64,000 nucleotides of DNA, from the NCBI RefSeq assembly GCF_018449775.1, contig NZ_JAAVVB010000002.1, forward strand, positions 310,001 through 374,000, read 5' to 3'. Origin of the DNA: Mucilaginibacter sp. dw_454 (lineage in GTDB: Bacteria; Bacteroidota; Bacteroidia; Sphingobacteriales; Sphingobacteriaceae). Position numbers and translations under genes: made by a program. The notes below the pieces were generated by a model, which was not told the origin of the DNA, searched no databases, and worked only from the letters and a program-made list of their open reading frames with translations. This document shows, piece after piece, positions 16,589 through 26,101 of the stretch (positions are counted from its first letter, which is position 1; every line of letters starts with the position of its first letter).

Positions 16589-17059
16589 TTAATACTCCGT
16601 TTTCCCCGCATTCTCACTCCAAATCCTAAAGGCATTCAAAGCCTCATCGCGCAGCAACTGTACGATCGGTAAATTCCTGTCTGCCATCGGCAAATCCAGT
16701 TCCTCATAAATAAATTTATCATCGAAGCCTATGTCTGCGGCGTCAACTTTGGTGTTAGCGTAATAGATCTTATCTAATCGTGCCCAATAAATAGCACCCA
16801 GGCACATGGGGCAGGGTTCGCAGCTGGTATAGATCACGCAGCCTGATAAATTGAAATCGCCTAGTTTTTGGCAGGCCAGGCGTATGGCCGATACTTCGGC
16901 ATGTGCGGTAGGGTCGTTATTAGGTACCACCATGTTAGCGCTGCCGGCAACCACCTCGCCATCTTTTACGATCACCGCGCCAAAGGGGCCACCTTTGCCC
17001 TGTATTACACTGTTTTCGGAAAGCTCAATCGCCATCCGCATAAATTTTTCGTGGTCCAT
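16589..17059 (-). CDS. guaD: Guanine deaminase (CDA-type)
   Basis: A zinc deaminase of the cytidine-deaminase fold, converting guanine to xanthine. With ATG at 17059 (MDHEKFMRMAIELSENSV) it has 156 residues, the length of Bacillus GuaD. The HAE motif supplies H53 and proton shuttle E55, and PCPMC supplies C83 and C86. The GGPFGAVIVKDG, DPTAHAEVSAIR, GAIYWAR and GFDDKFIYEE segments and the C-terminal W-x7-KxEY ending are those of GuaD rather than TadA. An upstream in-frame ATG at 17071 would add four residues. It is flanked on both sides by repeat blocks and has no operon partner. Confidence 0.9.
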   Translation of the reverse strand: MDHEKFMRMAIELSENSVIQGKGGPFGAVIVKDGEVVAGSANMVVPNNDPTAHAEVSAIRLACQKLGDFNLSGCVIYTSCEPCPMCLGAIYWARLDKIYYANTKVDAADIGFDDKFIYEELDLPMADRNLPIVQLLRDEALNAFRIWSENAGKTEY

Positions 17060-17061
17060 AG

Positions 17062-17098
17062 TTAGAATCAAGAGTCAAGAATCAAGAGACAAGACAAC
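17062..17098. repeat. Short-word tract (AGTCAAGAATCAAGAG type)
   Basis: Immediately upstream of the guaD start is a tract of AGAATCAAGAG, TCAAGAATC and AAGAGACAAG variants. The same words occur upstream of dnaE (31319-31398). Confidence 0.6.
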
Positions 17099-17110
17099 AA
17101 GTCTCCCATA

Positions 17111-17261
17111 ACCCTCTTTACCGCTTGCGGAAGAGAGGGTGGTCGAGCGAAGCAAAGACCGGGTGAGTCATTGAAGCGGCTTTGTTAACCTGCCTATCGA
17201 GGACTCACCCCGACTACGCTTCGCTGGTCGACCCTCTCTTCGCCTTTGGCGGAAAGAGGGT
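17111..17261. repeat. Palindromic repeat, family D
   Basis: ACCCTCTTTACCGC/GCGGAAGAGAGGGT and ACCCTCTCTTCGCC/GGCGGAAAGAGGGT hairpins bracket ACCGGGTGAGT and ACTCACCCCGA. It occupies most of the 321-nt gap between guaD and the OmpH-like gene. Confidence 0.8.
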
Positions 17262-17282
17262 ATTATACTTGCAAATTAAAAG

Positions 17283-17311
17283 AAAAACCCCAACGTTAGG
17301 TTGAGGTTTTT
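17283..17311 (-). terminator. Intrinsic terminator downstream of the OmpH-like gene
   Basis: A hairpin with arms AAAAACCCCAAC and GTTGAGGTTTTT, T-rich on both strands. It lies about 70 nt after the end of the leftward OmpH-like gene. Confidence 0.7.
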
Positions 17312-17332
17312 AAATATCGAAATTAATGAAGC

Positions 17333-17378
17333 GCTCAGCATCTGCACATCCGCACATCTGCATATTTGCACATCCACC
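17333..17378. repeat. Short-word tract (GCACATCTGCACATC type)
   Basis: CATCTGCACATCC, GCACATCTGCATATT and TGCACATCC are repeated irregularly just past the OmpH-like stop. The reverse-complement words occur beside the M3 peptidase start (57535-57590). Confidence 0.55.
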
Positions 17379-17380
17379 AA

Positions 17381-17980
17381 TTATTTTTTGTCTTTCGTGT
17401 AAGCGTCGTTCAGTTGTTTTACCGCGTCGGCAGTTACGTCAAGGCTTGGATCTACATACAATACACCCGGAGCAGATTTTGAGTAAGTTAACACCAATTT
17501 GTAACCTTTATCTTTAGCGTAGGCTTTAGCGAAATCGGCAGTTTTTTGGAACAGCTTGTTGGTTTCGCTGGCTTGTTCGGCCTGGAAAGCCTGTCCTTCG
17601 TTTTGTTGAAATTGCTGATACTCTTGTTGCTCGCGCTGTAAACGTTGCTCTGTTTCCTGACGTTTATCGGCAGCTAAAGTTGCAGCTACTTTTTGGTAGT
17701 CGGCAATTTCACGCTGTAAAGCCTGTCCTTTTGAAGCAACTTCGCTTTGAGCAGCTTTACCTTTTTCGGTTAAACGTGCCTGCATGTCTTTAGCGTAGTT
17801 ATATTGCGCCAATAAGGTGTCAGAGTTGATATATACGGTTGTTCCTTTTTCTGAGGGGGTAGTGGTGCCGATTGCAGCAGCCGGAGCCGCGGCAGGTTTG
17901 TTGTTATTGCAGGCAACAACGCTTGCAGCAACCGCTAAACCTAAAGTGATCTTTGTAACGATAGAACCTGTAGTTTTCAT
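17381..17980 (-). CDS. OmpH/Skp-like periplasmic chaperone, predicted lipoprotein
   Basis: A 199-residue protein with a lipoprotein signal (lipobox VVAC, Cys24), an alanine/proline-rich linker to about residue 45, then a long charged coiled coil (about 65-150, rich in Q, E, K, R) and a compact C-terminal strand region (YKLVLTYSKSAPGVLYVD). This is the OmpH/Skp layout: a trimeric tentacle chaperone for outer-membrane proteins. The lipid anchor differs from classical soluble Skp, and suggests membrane tethering. Leftward, with a -7 box at 18048-18055 and a terminator after it, it appears monocistronic. gyrB is divergent. Confidence 0.85.
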   Translation of the reverse strand: MKTTGSIVTKITLGLAVAASVVACNNNKPAAAPAAAIGTTTPSEKGTTVYINSDTLLAQYNYAKDMQARLTEKGKAAQSEVASKGQALQREIADYQKVAATLAADKRQETEQRLQREQQEYQQFQQNEGQAFQAEQASETNKLFQKTADFAKAYAKDKGYKLVLTYSKSAPGVLYVDPSLDVTADAVKQLNDAYTKDKK

Positions 17981-18047
17981 TTAATGGGATTGTTTTTGAT
18001 GATCTGTACTGAGCCCTTTCGGGCAGTTTTTTTAATAAAAAATTTCA

Positions 18048-18055
18048 CAAAGATA
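18048..18055 (-). promoter_or_regulatory. Putative -7 box of the OmpH-like gene
   Basis: On the minus strand this reads TATCTTTG, matching TAnnTTTG, about 67 nt upstream of the start. The leader contains a small GCCC/GGGC hairpin (18013-18024). No -33 box fits. Confidence 0.42.
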
Positions 18056-18203
18056 AACTTTCAAATTAAGTATCCTAATCATTTGCAAGGCTGTAATCAT
18101 CGTCAAAAACAGTAAAAATTTGAACTTGATTTTTGGCCTCCGTATAAGTATATTAACACGGGCCCATTTTATCAACAGTAGTGGTAATGTGCGCCAAAAT
18201 TCG

Positions 18204-18211
18204 TATTTTTG
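18204..18211 (+). promoter_or_regulatory. Putative -7 box of gyrB
   Basis: TATTTTTG fits the Bacteroidota -7 consensus, 46 nt before the gyrB ATG. A clear -33 TTG is lacking. Confidence 0.4.
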
Positions 18212-18251
18212 TTGATTAGCAACTCCGTATTGGAGAACGTTATTTTTTTAA

Positions 18252-20216
<1,965 letters not shown>

Positions 20217-20237
20217 GATTTCGGATTTGATATAGAC

Positions 20238-20266
20238 AAGAAAGCCGCTCATTGAGCGGCTTTCTT
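20238..20266. terminator. Intrinsic terminator after gyrB
   Basis: A perfect 14-bp inverted repeat, AAGAAAGCCGCTCA with TGAGCGGCTTTCTT, around a single centre base. The A- and T-rich ends let it act for both gyrB and the convergent GDPD gene. Confidence 0.9.
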
Positions 20267-20288
20267 GGTTTTAAAAGCTCCGTGTTGT

Positions 20289-21146
20289 TTAGTTATGCAG
20301 GTGTTTGCTTCTTAAATATTCCAGCATCAATTTCGGTCTGTCGGTTTGGATGATGGTGGCGCCATGGTCCATGATCCAGTCCCAGCTATCTTTTTTGTTG
20401 TTTAGCTCAACCGCGGTATCGTCGTCATGCCCGGCATTAAGCGATGCCCAAAGCGAATTAATGAAGATCTTCGACCCGGTTTTGGTAATAAATTTATTAT
20501 CAGCCAATATTGCCGAGGTATCTTTGGTAAAGTTTAACTCGAACGAATACGGCTTCATGTTTTTCAGATAGTCTACAATGATTTGTTTAGCCTCGGGCTT
20601 ATCCAGGTTAACTACCGGTCCGTAAGTTATTTTGCCAATTAGCTGCGGATACTTTTCTTGTAGGGTAGCAAAAGTAACCTCGGCTTTAAATAGTGCAAGC
20701 TTTAAGGTGCCGGTTTTTATCAAAATGTCGTAAGCTTCCTGGTAATAATCAAAGCTTTTATCCAGGTTAACCATAGTATTTGTGCCTTTCAACGCCAGCA
20801 TAACTTCTTCAAGCGTAGGTATAGCATTGTTATCGGTAACACGTCCCATCCCATTTCTCAATCTGAATTTTTTAAGTTCCTCTAAAGTATAATCAGATGG
20901 TTTGCCTTTGCCGTTGGTGGTGCGATCTATGGTGTTATCGTGCATGATCACAATCACGCCATCTTTTGTTTTCTTCAGATCCAGTTCAACCATATCCACA
21001 CCTAAAGCCGCAGCAAACTGAAAAGCTCTTAAAGAGTTTTCTGGTTCATTGCGCCAATCGCCGCGATGAGCGGTAACCATAATTTTGTTTTGCGCAGTAG
21101 CGGTTTGAATGGCGATAGCAAATAAAAGGTATAGATATTTTTTCAT
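20289..21146 (-). CDS. Glycerophosphodiester phosphodiesterase family protein (secreted)
   Basis: A 285-residue GDPD-fold TIM-barrel enzyme with a signal peptide (residues 1-19, ending ATAQ), so probably periplasmic. It would hydrolyse glycerophosphodiesters to glycerol-3-phosphate and an alcohol. Catalytic and metal residues of the family are visible: H27 in AHRGD, E54 and D56 in VELDLKKTKDG, and H69 in MHDNTIDRTTNGKG. The C-terminal half is divergent from UgpQ/GlpQ, so the true substrate may differ. It converges with gyrB and is divergent from the PadR operon. Confidence 0.88.
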   Translation of the reverse strand: MKKYLYLLFAIAIQTATAQNKIMVTAHRGDWRNEPENSLRAFQFAAALGVDMVELDLKKTKDGVIVIMHDNTIDRTTNGKGKPSDYTLEELKKFRLRNGMGRVTDNNAIPTLEEVMLALKGTNTMVNLDKSFDYYQEAYDILIKTGTLKLALFKAEVTFATLQEKYPQLIGKITYGPVVNLDKPEAKQIIVDYLKNMKPYSFELNFTKDTSAILADNKFITKTGSKIFINSLWASLNAGHDDDTAVELNNKKDSWDWIMDHGATIIQTDRPKLMLEYLRSKHLHN

Positions 21147-21248
21147 GATGGTTATTAATAAGTCGGCTAAGATCGGCCATCAATATTAATAAAATGTAGC
21201 CCCGGTTTTAAATCAATAGCGCATTTGTTACTATCTAAGCTTTAAAAA

Positions 21249-21277
21249 TTATATACATAATTTGCTTATGTATATAA
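21249..21277. promoter_or_regulatory. Candidate PadR operator: perfect 12-bp inverted repeat
   Basis: Arms TTATATACATAA and TTATGTATATAA are separated by TTTGC. The palindrome is perfect over 12 bp per arm and its centre is the -33 TTTG of the padR promoter. PadR proteins bind such ATGTAT/ATACAT inverted repeats and usually repress their own operon, so autoregulation is the natural inference. Confidence 0.75.
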
Positions 21278-21293
21278 AATGATTATATATTTG
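21261..21293 (+). promoter_or_regulatory. padR operon promoter (TTTG-N21-TATATTTG)
   Basis: TTTG at 21261-21264 and TATATTTG at 21286-21293 are separated by 21 nt, a near-ideal Bacteroidota promoter. Only 6 nt separate the -7 box from the padR ATG, so the transcript is predicted to be leaderless or nearly so. Confidence 0.75.
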
Positions 21294-21299
21294 TGCTAT

Positions 21300-21638
21300 A
21301 TGAGCACTAATCCGTTTTTAAAAGGATCATTACAAACCATCATCCTGAAGTTGTTGGAAGATAATACCGAGATGTACGGCTATGAAATCACCCAAAAAGT
21401 AAAAGAGATCTCGGCAGGCGATGTAATGCTTACCGAGGGCGCTTTGTACCCGGCACTGCACAAACTGGAAGCCGACGGTTTTTTAGAGACCTTTACCCAG
21501 GTAGTTGATAACCGTGTACGCAAATACTACCGCCTTACCGAAGAAGGGGGAAAAGAAGTAACCAGCAAGCTGACTGAAGCGCAAGCTTTTATCGATCAGC
21601 TGCAAACCTTGTTGAGCCTTAAACCTGCTGTGAAATGA
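21300..21638 (+). CDS. PadR family transcriptional regulator
   Basis: A 112-residue winged-helix regulator when started at ATG 21300 (MSTNPFLKGSLQTIILKLLE); the track-style upstream start would lie in the promoter. The DNA-binding domain has the family pattern YGYEITQKVKE, then EGALYPALHKLEADGFLE and the wing with RVRKYYRLTEEG. A single C-terminal helix for dimerisation follows, so it belongs to the short PadR-s2 type. It overlaps the next gene by 4 nt (ATGA). The perfect inverted repeat over its -33 box suggests autorepression, released by an unknown ligand. Confidence 0.92.
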   Translation: MSTNPFLKGSLQTIILKLLEDNTEMYGYEITQKVKEISAGDVMLTEGALYPALHKLEADGFLETFTQVVDNRVRKYYRLTEEGGKEVTSKLTEAQAFIDQLQTLLSLKPAVK

Positions 21639-22330
21639 GACTATCGACAGAAGAAATAATTTGGATAAAAGAGCGTATGCAGATCTACGTGATTAAATAC
21701 CAGGAGATCTATGATGAAATATTAGATCATATTTTGACAGCCATTGAGGAAAGACGCAGCGCAGGCGATGAAAGAGCTATTGACATTTTGTTTCAAAATG
21801 TAGTTGACGATGATTTTAGCGGCTACGTCGGGATAGAGTCATTGGCAGAAGAAGAGGAAAAACTATATCATAAAAAAATAAGGAAGATTTTCTACGATAA
21901 TTTAAAAGAGCAATTTAACTGGAAAACGCTTTTGATTGCTGTGGTTTTGTTGGCTATCGCTTTTCAATTACCTAATGTAAGACTGGTAAACAGAATTTTT
22001 GCCAGCGCAATATTTTTAATGGCCATAACGCCAATCCTGGTAGTATTTCTATCGCTTTACGGCAAAATCGGAACCATGAAGGGTAAACATTCGCTGATTA
22101 AAAAATACTTAATGGCACAGATGATGGTACCGATGACTTTATTTAACAGTGTAATTTATTTGCCCATGATTGTAACCGAGCTAATGGGAGAGGATGACAA
22201 TTTTAAAATAATCAAACATCTGCCGCCTGTAGTGATGATGACCATCCTGGTGTTTTTTATGATGATCAATTCAAGCTATATCCAATCGTCAAGAAGGTTG
22301 ATTGCGCAAACAGTAAACCGGATATCATAA
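21635..22330 (+). CDS. PadR-linked membrane protein, paralogue 1
   Basis: A 231-residue protein of unknown function. A soluble N-terminal helical part carries YQEIYDEILDHILTAIE (residues 22-38), which recurs in the next two genes as YK[ED]TYDEVYDHILSS. A hydrophobic half follows, with about four helices (for example LLIAVVLLAIAFQL, then IFASAIFLMAITPILVVFL). The layout, a small helical prefix domain plus membrane helices beside PadR, resembles the PadR-associated HAAS/DUF1700-like membrane proteins of Firmicutes, but homology is not shown. It overlaps padR by 4 nt and paralogue 2 by 1 nt, so the set is one operon. It may be the sensor or the regulated output. Confidence 0.75.
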   Translation: MRLSTEEIIWIKERMQIYVIKYQEIYDEILDHILTAIEERRSAGDERAIDILFQNVVDDDFSGYVGIESLAEEEEKLYHKKIRKIFYDNLKEQFNWKTLLIAVVLLAIAFQLPNVRLVNRIFASAIFLMAITPILVVFLSLYGKIGTMKGKHSLIKKYLMAQMMVPMTLFNSVIYLPMIVTELMGEDDNFKIIKHLPPVVMMTILVFFMMINSSYIQSSRRLIAQTVNRIS

Positions 22331-22997
22331 TGAAACCAACTGTAAGCCAGCAAGAATCTATCAGGCAAACACTACGCCCTGTCCTTAAATACAAGGAAAC
22401 TTATGACGAAGTGTATGATCATATTTTATCATCGTTAGAGGAGTTGCCCTGCAACGCCGACTTTACAGCTGCCCTGCATCACATCATTGAACGTGATTTT
22501 GGAGGGCTAAACAATATCTATTCGCTCGAAGCCAGGCGAATAAACACTATGATTAAAGAATTTATCGGTGAATATTTTAACTCGGTATGGAAATGCCTGA
22601 GTTCTTTGCCCTTGTTAGCTGCAGCTGTTATGATTACGCTATTATGTGTATGGATGAAACCGTTATTTGCGCAGGTTCAACATGGATCTAATTTGTATTG
22701 TATAATGGCACCAGTTTTAGTGTTCTTGATGAAGAAGATAGCGATAAATAAACGCGACCGGTTAAATCAAAGCCATTGCTTGGCTATTTTAAGTCGAATG
22801 TCATATCCGCGGGATCCGTTGTCATAGCCTTTTTCCCGTTCTTATTGTATCAAATCGTAGATTGTTATTATAACAAAACACCAAATCAGGTACTGCCAAA
22901 TAAGGTTTCAACAGTCGTGATTTTTATAGGGGCATTAAGTATGATGGCTTATTACAAACTTTATACAGACGAAAAGCAAATTGTTTATTTTATATAA
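22330..22997 (+). pseudogene. PadR-linked membrane protein, paralogue 2 (apparent frameshift)
   Basis: The first frame encodes 165 residues (22330-22827) with the shared YKETYDEVYDHILSS motif at residues 21-35 and one or two membrane helices, then runs into unrelated sequence. A second frame, open from 22752 to 22997, continues the family pattern: a membrane helix and the ending YYKLYTDEKQ, matching YYKLYKDM in paralogue 3. Joined in the 22752-22780 region they give about 222 residues, close to 231 and 230 for the other paralogues. The simplest reading is a single-base indel, either real decay or a sequencing error; no slippery site is evident. The start overlaps paralogue 1 by 1 nt. Confidence 0.72.
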
Positions 22998-23046
22998 ACA
23001 TTCTTGTTTATCAATACCCAACCTAAACCTTATCACGATATATTCC

Positions 23047-23739
23047 ATGAAACTTACGCCAAGTCAGCTAGTACTCATACGGCAGCAATTACGTAGCCTG
23101 TTGAAATATAAAGACACGTATGATGAAGTATATGACCATATACTTTCTTCGCTTGAGACGTTACCTCAAGATATAGATATTGACGATGCCTTAAATAATA
23201 TTGTTGAAAGCGAACTGGGCGGCACCAACGGTTTAAAGAAAATAGAAGCCAAATACCGCGGGCTTGCCATAAAGCAATTTATAAAAGACTATTTCACTAT
23301 TGCCGCCGGATGCTTAACTTCTTTCGTAACACCGATAATTGTGCTCGGTACTATTGGATTTTATATGCTGATACGAAATGTGGCGTATAACGACACTCGA
23401 TTTACAGCGATAGAAGTAGCAATTTGGCTAATCCCTTCATTTATCCAAGGAACAATGATTATCAAAAAGCGGGTATTTGGGATCGACAATGTTAAAGTAA
23501 CGCCAGATTATATGGGAGATGCCAGAACTTGGATAGAAAACATAAATGTGGGCTGGCTAGGGATGGCAATAATCCTTTTAGATACTATCGTCAAGTTTGT
23601 TTACTCTGTATGTTTTAGCTCAATAAAAATAAATTTAGGCGCTTATCCTTTAACCCTTCTTTTTTTTATCGCCATAGTGCATTCTATAACCTACTACAAG
23701 TTATATAAAGACATGCCGATGAGGACCTTAACTAAATAA
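23047..23739 (+). CDS. PadR-linked membrane protein, paralogue 3
   Basis: A 230-residue protein started at ATG 23047 (MKLTPSQLVLIRQQLRSLLK), which aligns with the starts of paralogues 1 and 2; an upstream in-frame start would add 22 residues. The N-terminal part has YKDTYDEVYDHILSSLE (21-37) followed by DALNNIVESELGG, also seen in paralogue 2 as HHIIERDFGG. Four hydrophobic segments follow, with SFVTPIIVLGTIGFYML first and a last helix leading into ITYYKLYKDM. Function is unknown. It lies 49 nt after the second paralogue and ends the operon. Confidence 0.75.
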   Translation: MKLTPSQLVLIRQQLRSLLKYKDTYDEVYDHILSSLETLPQDIDIDDALNNIVESELGGTNGLKKIEAKYRGLAIKQFIKDYFTIAAGCLTSFVTPIIVLGTIGFYMLIRNVAYNDTRFTAIEVAIWLIPSFIQGTMIIKKRVFGIDNVKVTPDYMGDARTWIENINVGWLGMAIILLDTIVKFVYSVCFSSIKINLGAYPLTLLFFIAIVHSITYYKLYKDMPMRTLTK

Positions 23740-23744
23740 TTAAG

Positions 23745-23790
23745 CTGTGTGCTAACATTCACTCAATCACACATCCGCTAATTCACTCAT
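23745..23790. repeat. Short-word tract (ATTCACTCA type)
   Basis: ATTCACTCAATCACAC and AATTCACTCATTAG variants fill the gap between the PadR operon and tamL. The same words, also inverted, occur at 48499-48656. Confidence 0.55.
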
Positions 23791-23797
23791 TAGAAAA

Positions 23798-26098
23798 TTA
23801 AAATGGATAACCAATAGCCAGGTTAAACACCATGTTTGATCCGTGCCAGCCCGAGCCGGTATAATCAACACCATCAATAACACCCGTGTTGGATGATCCC
23901 GGTTTAATTAATGGGAAACCAAAGTCGGTACGTAATATCAGTACAGACAGGTCAAAACGCAAACCGAAGCCTGCATCAACCGCCATTTGCTTTAGAAAAT
24001 CTTTGCTGAATGCTGCGCCGGGTAGGCCATAGTGGCTCTTCATCAGCCAGATATTACCGGCATCAGTAAATATTGCTCCTTCAACAATGCTAAACAGTTT
24101 TTGGCGAAGCTCGATGTTGCCCTCTAACTTGATATCGCCCGACTCGTCCGGCAGAAACTGGGTGCCATTGGTTACCGAGGTTGGCGGATAATATGAACCC
24201 GGGCCAATTGACCGTGCCTGGAAGCCGCGTAAGCTGTTAGGCCCGCCAATAAAGAATTGTTGTGAGTAGGGTAATATGGTGGAGTTGCCATAAGGTAAGC
24301 CAACATCAACCAATGCCCGGGTGGCTAGTTTAAGGCTCGGTGTCAGTTTGTGAAAAAAGCGGATCTCGTTTTCTAACTTAACGTATTGATTAAATGGCGT
24401 ACCAAATATGGTTTTAGGTTTGCCGGCCAGGGTATCTGCCCCGGTAATAATACCATACAGGTTGGCCGATAAGCTGACCTTGCCATTATAATAAATACTA
24501 TTGGTCCTGAATTCCTCGGTCGAGTTATCATAGGTATAGCTGTAGCTTGGCCCAAACGTTAGCTGGTTATTAATAACGTGCGTGAGTGTTGGGTTACGCG
24601 TTTTGCGGATACTATCCTGGTACAGCTGACTGACGTGCTCGGCATCGACGAAAGTAAACTCTAATAAATTAAGGTTGATCTGCTTATGTAAATTAGGTTT
24701 CCATTGATAGCCAAACGCAGCATTGAAAGAGTTTAGCCGGTATAGCTTTGTTCTATCAATAAGCGTATAGCCCGTAGTCAGGATAGTTTTTGGGATGTAG
24801 GCATTGTCGGTTTTTATATCAACCGGACCCACAATACGCGGCCATACCAATGACGGCTGCACACCAAATTGAAACACGTTAAAACCGTTATTATAGCTGC
24901 CAAACTGTTTGTCTGTACTGGTAAAGAAATTCAGTGTAAACAGCTCGCCGCCTTTAAAGGCGTTCTTGTTTCTGAAGGTGAGGTTAAACTGCGTACCATC
25001 GTAGTTGGCCGATGTTTGGCGGGCAATGATCTCGGCGGTCAGTGATTTACGCTTGGCCTGCGTTAGGAAATAATAAATATCCAATTTCGGCGAATCGGGC
25101 GTAACGTCTTCAAAACGATTTTTCACAAAACTAAACGGACCTAATTCTATAAAACGGTTCAAGCTGTTATTATGCTCGGTACGATTATAAATATCGTTAG
25201 GGTGCAGTAAAATGGTGTTTTTGAATATAAACGGACGCACGGTTTTCTTTGGGTCGATGACGTTATACCAGGCATAATGCTGTGCCGAATCCAACTTAAG
25301 TGAGGTATCTCTCAGCGAATATTTAGGGTAAACATAGATGTTGCGGATGCTATAGATCCAACGGGCCTGATCGGGCGTTGTTTCTTTTACATGCACAAAC
25401 ATGTCGATGCCATGATCGGTCTTGGTGCTATCATAACGCATGATCAGGTTATCGGGCGAGAAATAAAAGAAGCCCCTTTCTTTCAGCTTGGCGTCTATAC
25501 GGATGCGTTCGTTTTTAATCACGTCCAGGTCATAACGATCGCCAACCTTTAACAAGCTCTCTTTGGCTGTCCCGGCAACGGCGGTATCCAAATCGTCCCT
25601 GTCAGTAGGGAAGCTGATTTGGCGGTAGTGATAAGCCGGTCCGGTTTGTACGGTATAAACTGCTTTAGCCAGTTTTGATTTTTTTTTGCTGACGGTATCG
25701 CCACTTATCTGTGCTAAAAAGTAGCCTTTGTTTTGCAGCCTGTTTTGCAGAATGCTGCTATTTTTCACCAGATCCACAGAGCTGATCAGTACCGGTGGCT
25801 CGCCTAAATGGGTGTTTAAATAGTGTTTCAGTCCGCGTACTTTATTGGTACGTGTTTTATCGTAGATCCAAAGCTTATAGCGCATACCCAATATGGTAGC
25901 ATTAGGCGCGGGGCGCAGCAATGAGGTCAGGTCGGCAGTTATGGGGCCTATATCTCCTTTTTTAGAATTTTGCTTATCTGTAATTTTTATTTCGCCACCG
26001 GTATACAGTTTTTGGCCGGGCGCCAGGTATTTTGTAGTGCTGCAGGCGGTTACCAAGCCAACGAATAAAATAACAAGTATGTATCTAAGTTTAGTCAT
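23798..26098 (-). CDS. tamL: TamL-type outer-membrane lipoprotein (BamA/TamA superfamily)
   Basis: A 766-residue Omp85-superfamily protein. It begins with a lipoprotein signal (lipobox VTAC, Cys19), then POTRA-like domains (to about residue 340) and a C-terminal 16-strand barrel domain with the conserved FIGGPNSLRGFQARSIGPG segment (around residue 625) and an aromatic-ended terminal strand (LAIGYPF). In Bacteroidota the lipoprotein TamL takes the place of TamA and pairs with TamB to move or insert outer-membrane material. It starts 3 nt after tamB ends, so the two are one operon. Confidence 0.92.
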   Translation of the reverse strand: MTKLRYILVILFVGLVTACSTTKYLAPGQKLYTGGEIKITDKQNSKKGDIGPITADLTSLLRPAPNATILGMRYKLWIYDKTRTNKVRGLKHYLNTHLGEPPVLISSVDLVKNSSILQNRLQNKGYFLAQISGDTVSKKKSKLAKAVYTVQTGPAYHYRQISFPTDRDDLDTAVAGTAKESLLKVGDRYDLDVIKNERIRIDAKLKERGFFYFSPDNLIMRYDSTKTDHGIDMFVHVKETTPDQARWIYSIRNIYVYPKYSLRDTSLKLDSAQHYAWYNVIDPKKTVRPFIFKNTILLHPNDIYNRTEHNNSLNRFIELGPFSFVKNRFEDVTPDSPKLDIYYFLTQAKRKSLTAEIIARQTSANYDGTQFNLTFRNKNAFKGGELFTLNFFTSTDKQFGSYNNGFNVFQFGVQPSLVWPRIVGPVDIKTDNAYIPKTILTTGYTLIDRTKLYRLNSFNAAFGYQWKPNLHKQINLNLLEFTFVDAEHVSQLYQDSIRKTRNPTLTHVINNQLTFGPSYSYTYDNSTEEFRTNSIYYNGKVSLSANLYGIITGADTLAGKPKTIFGTPFNQYVKLENEIRFFHKLTPSLKLATRALVDVGLPYGNSTILPYSQQFFIGGPNSLRGFQARSIGPGSYYPPTSVTNGTQFLPDESGDIKLEGNIELRQKLFSIVEGAIFTDAGNIWLMKSHYGLPGAAFSKDFLKQMAVDAGFGLRFDLSVLILRTDFGFPLIKPGSSNTGVIDGVDYTGSGWHGSNMVFNLAIGYPF

Positions 26099-26101
26099 AG
26101 G

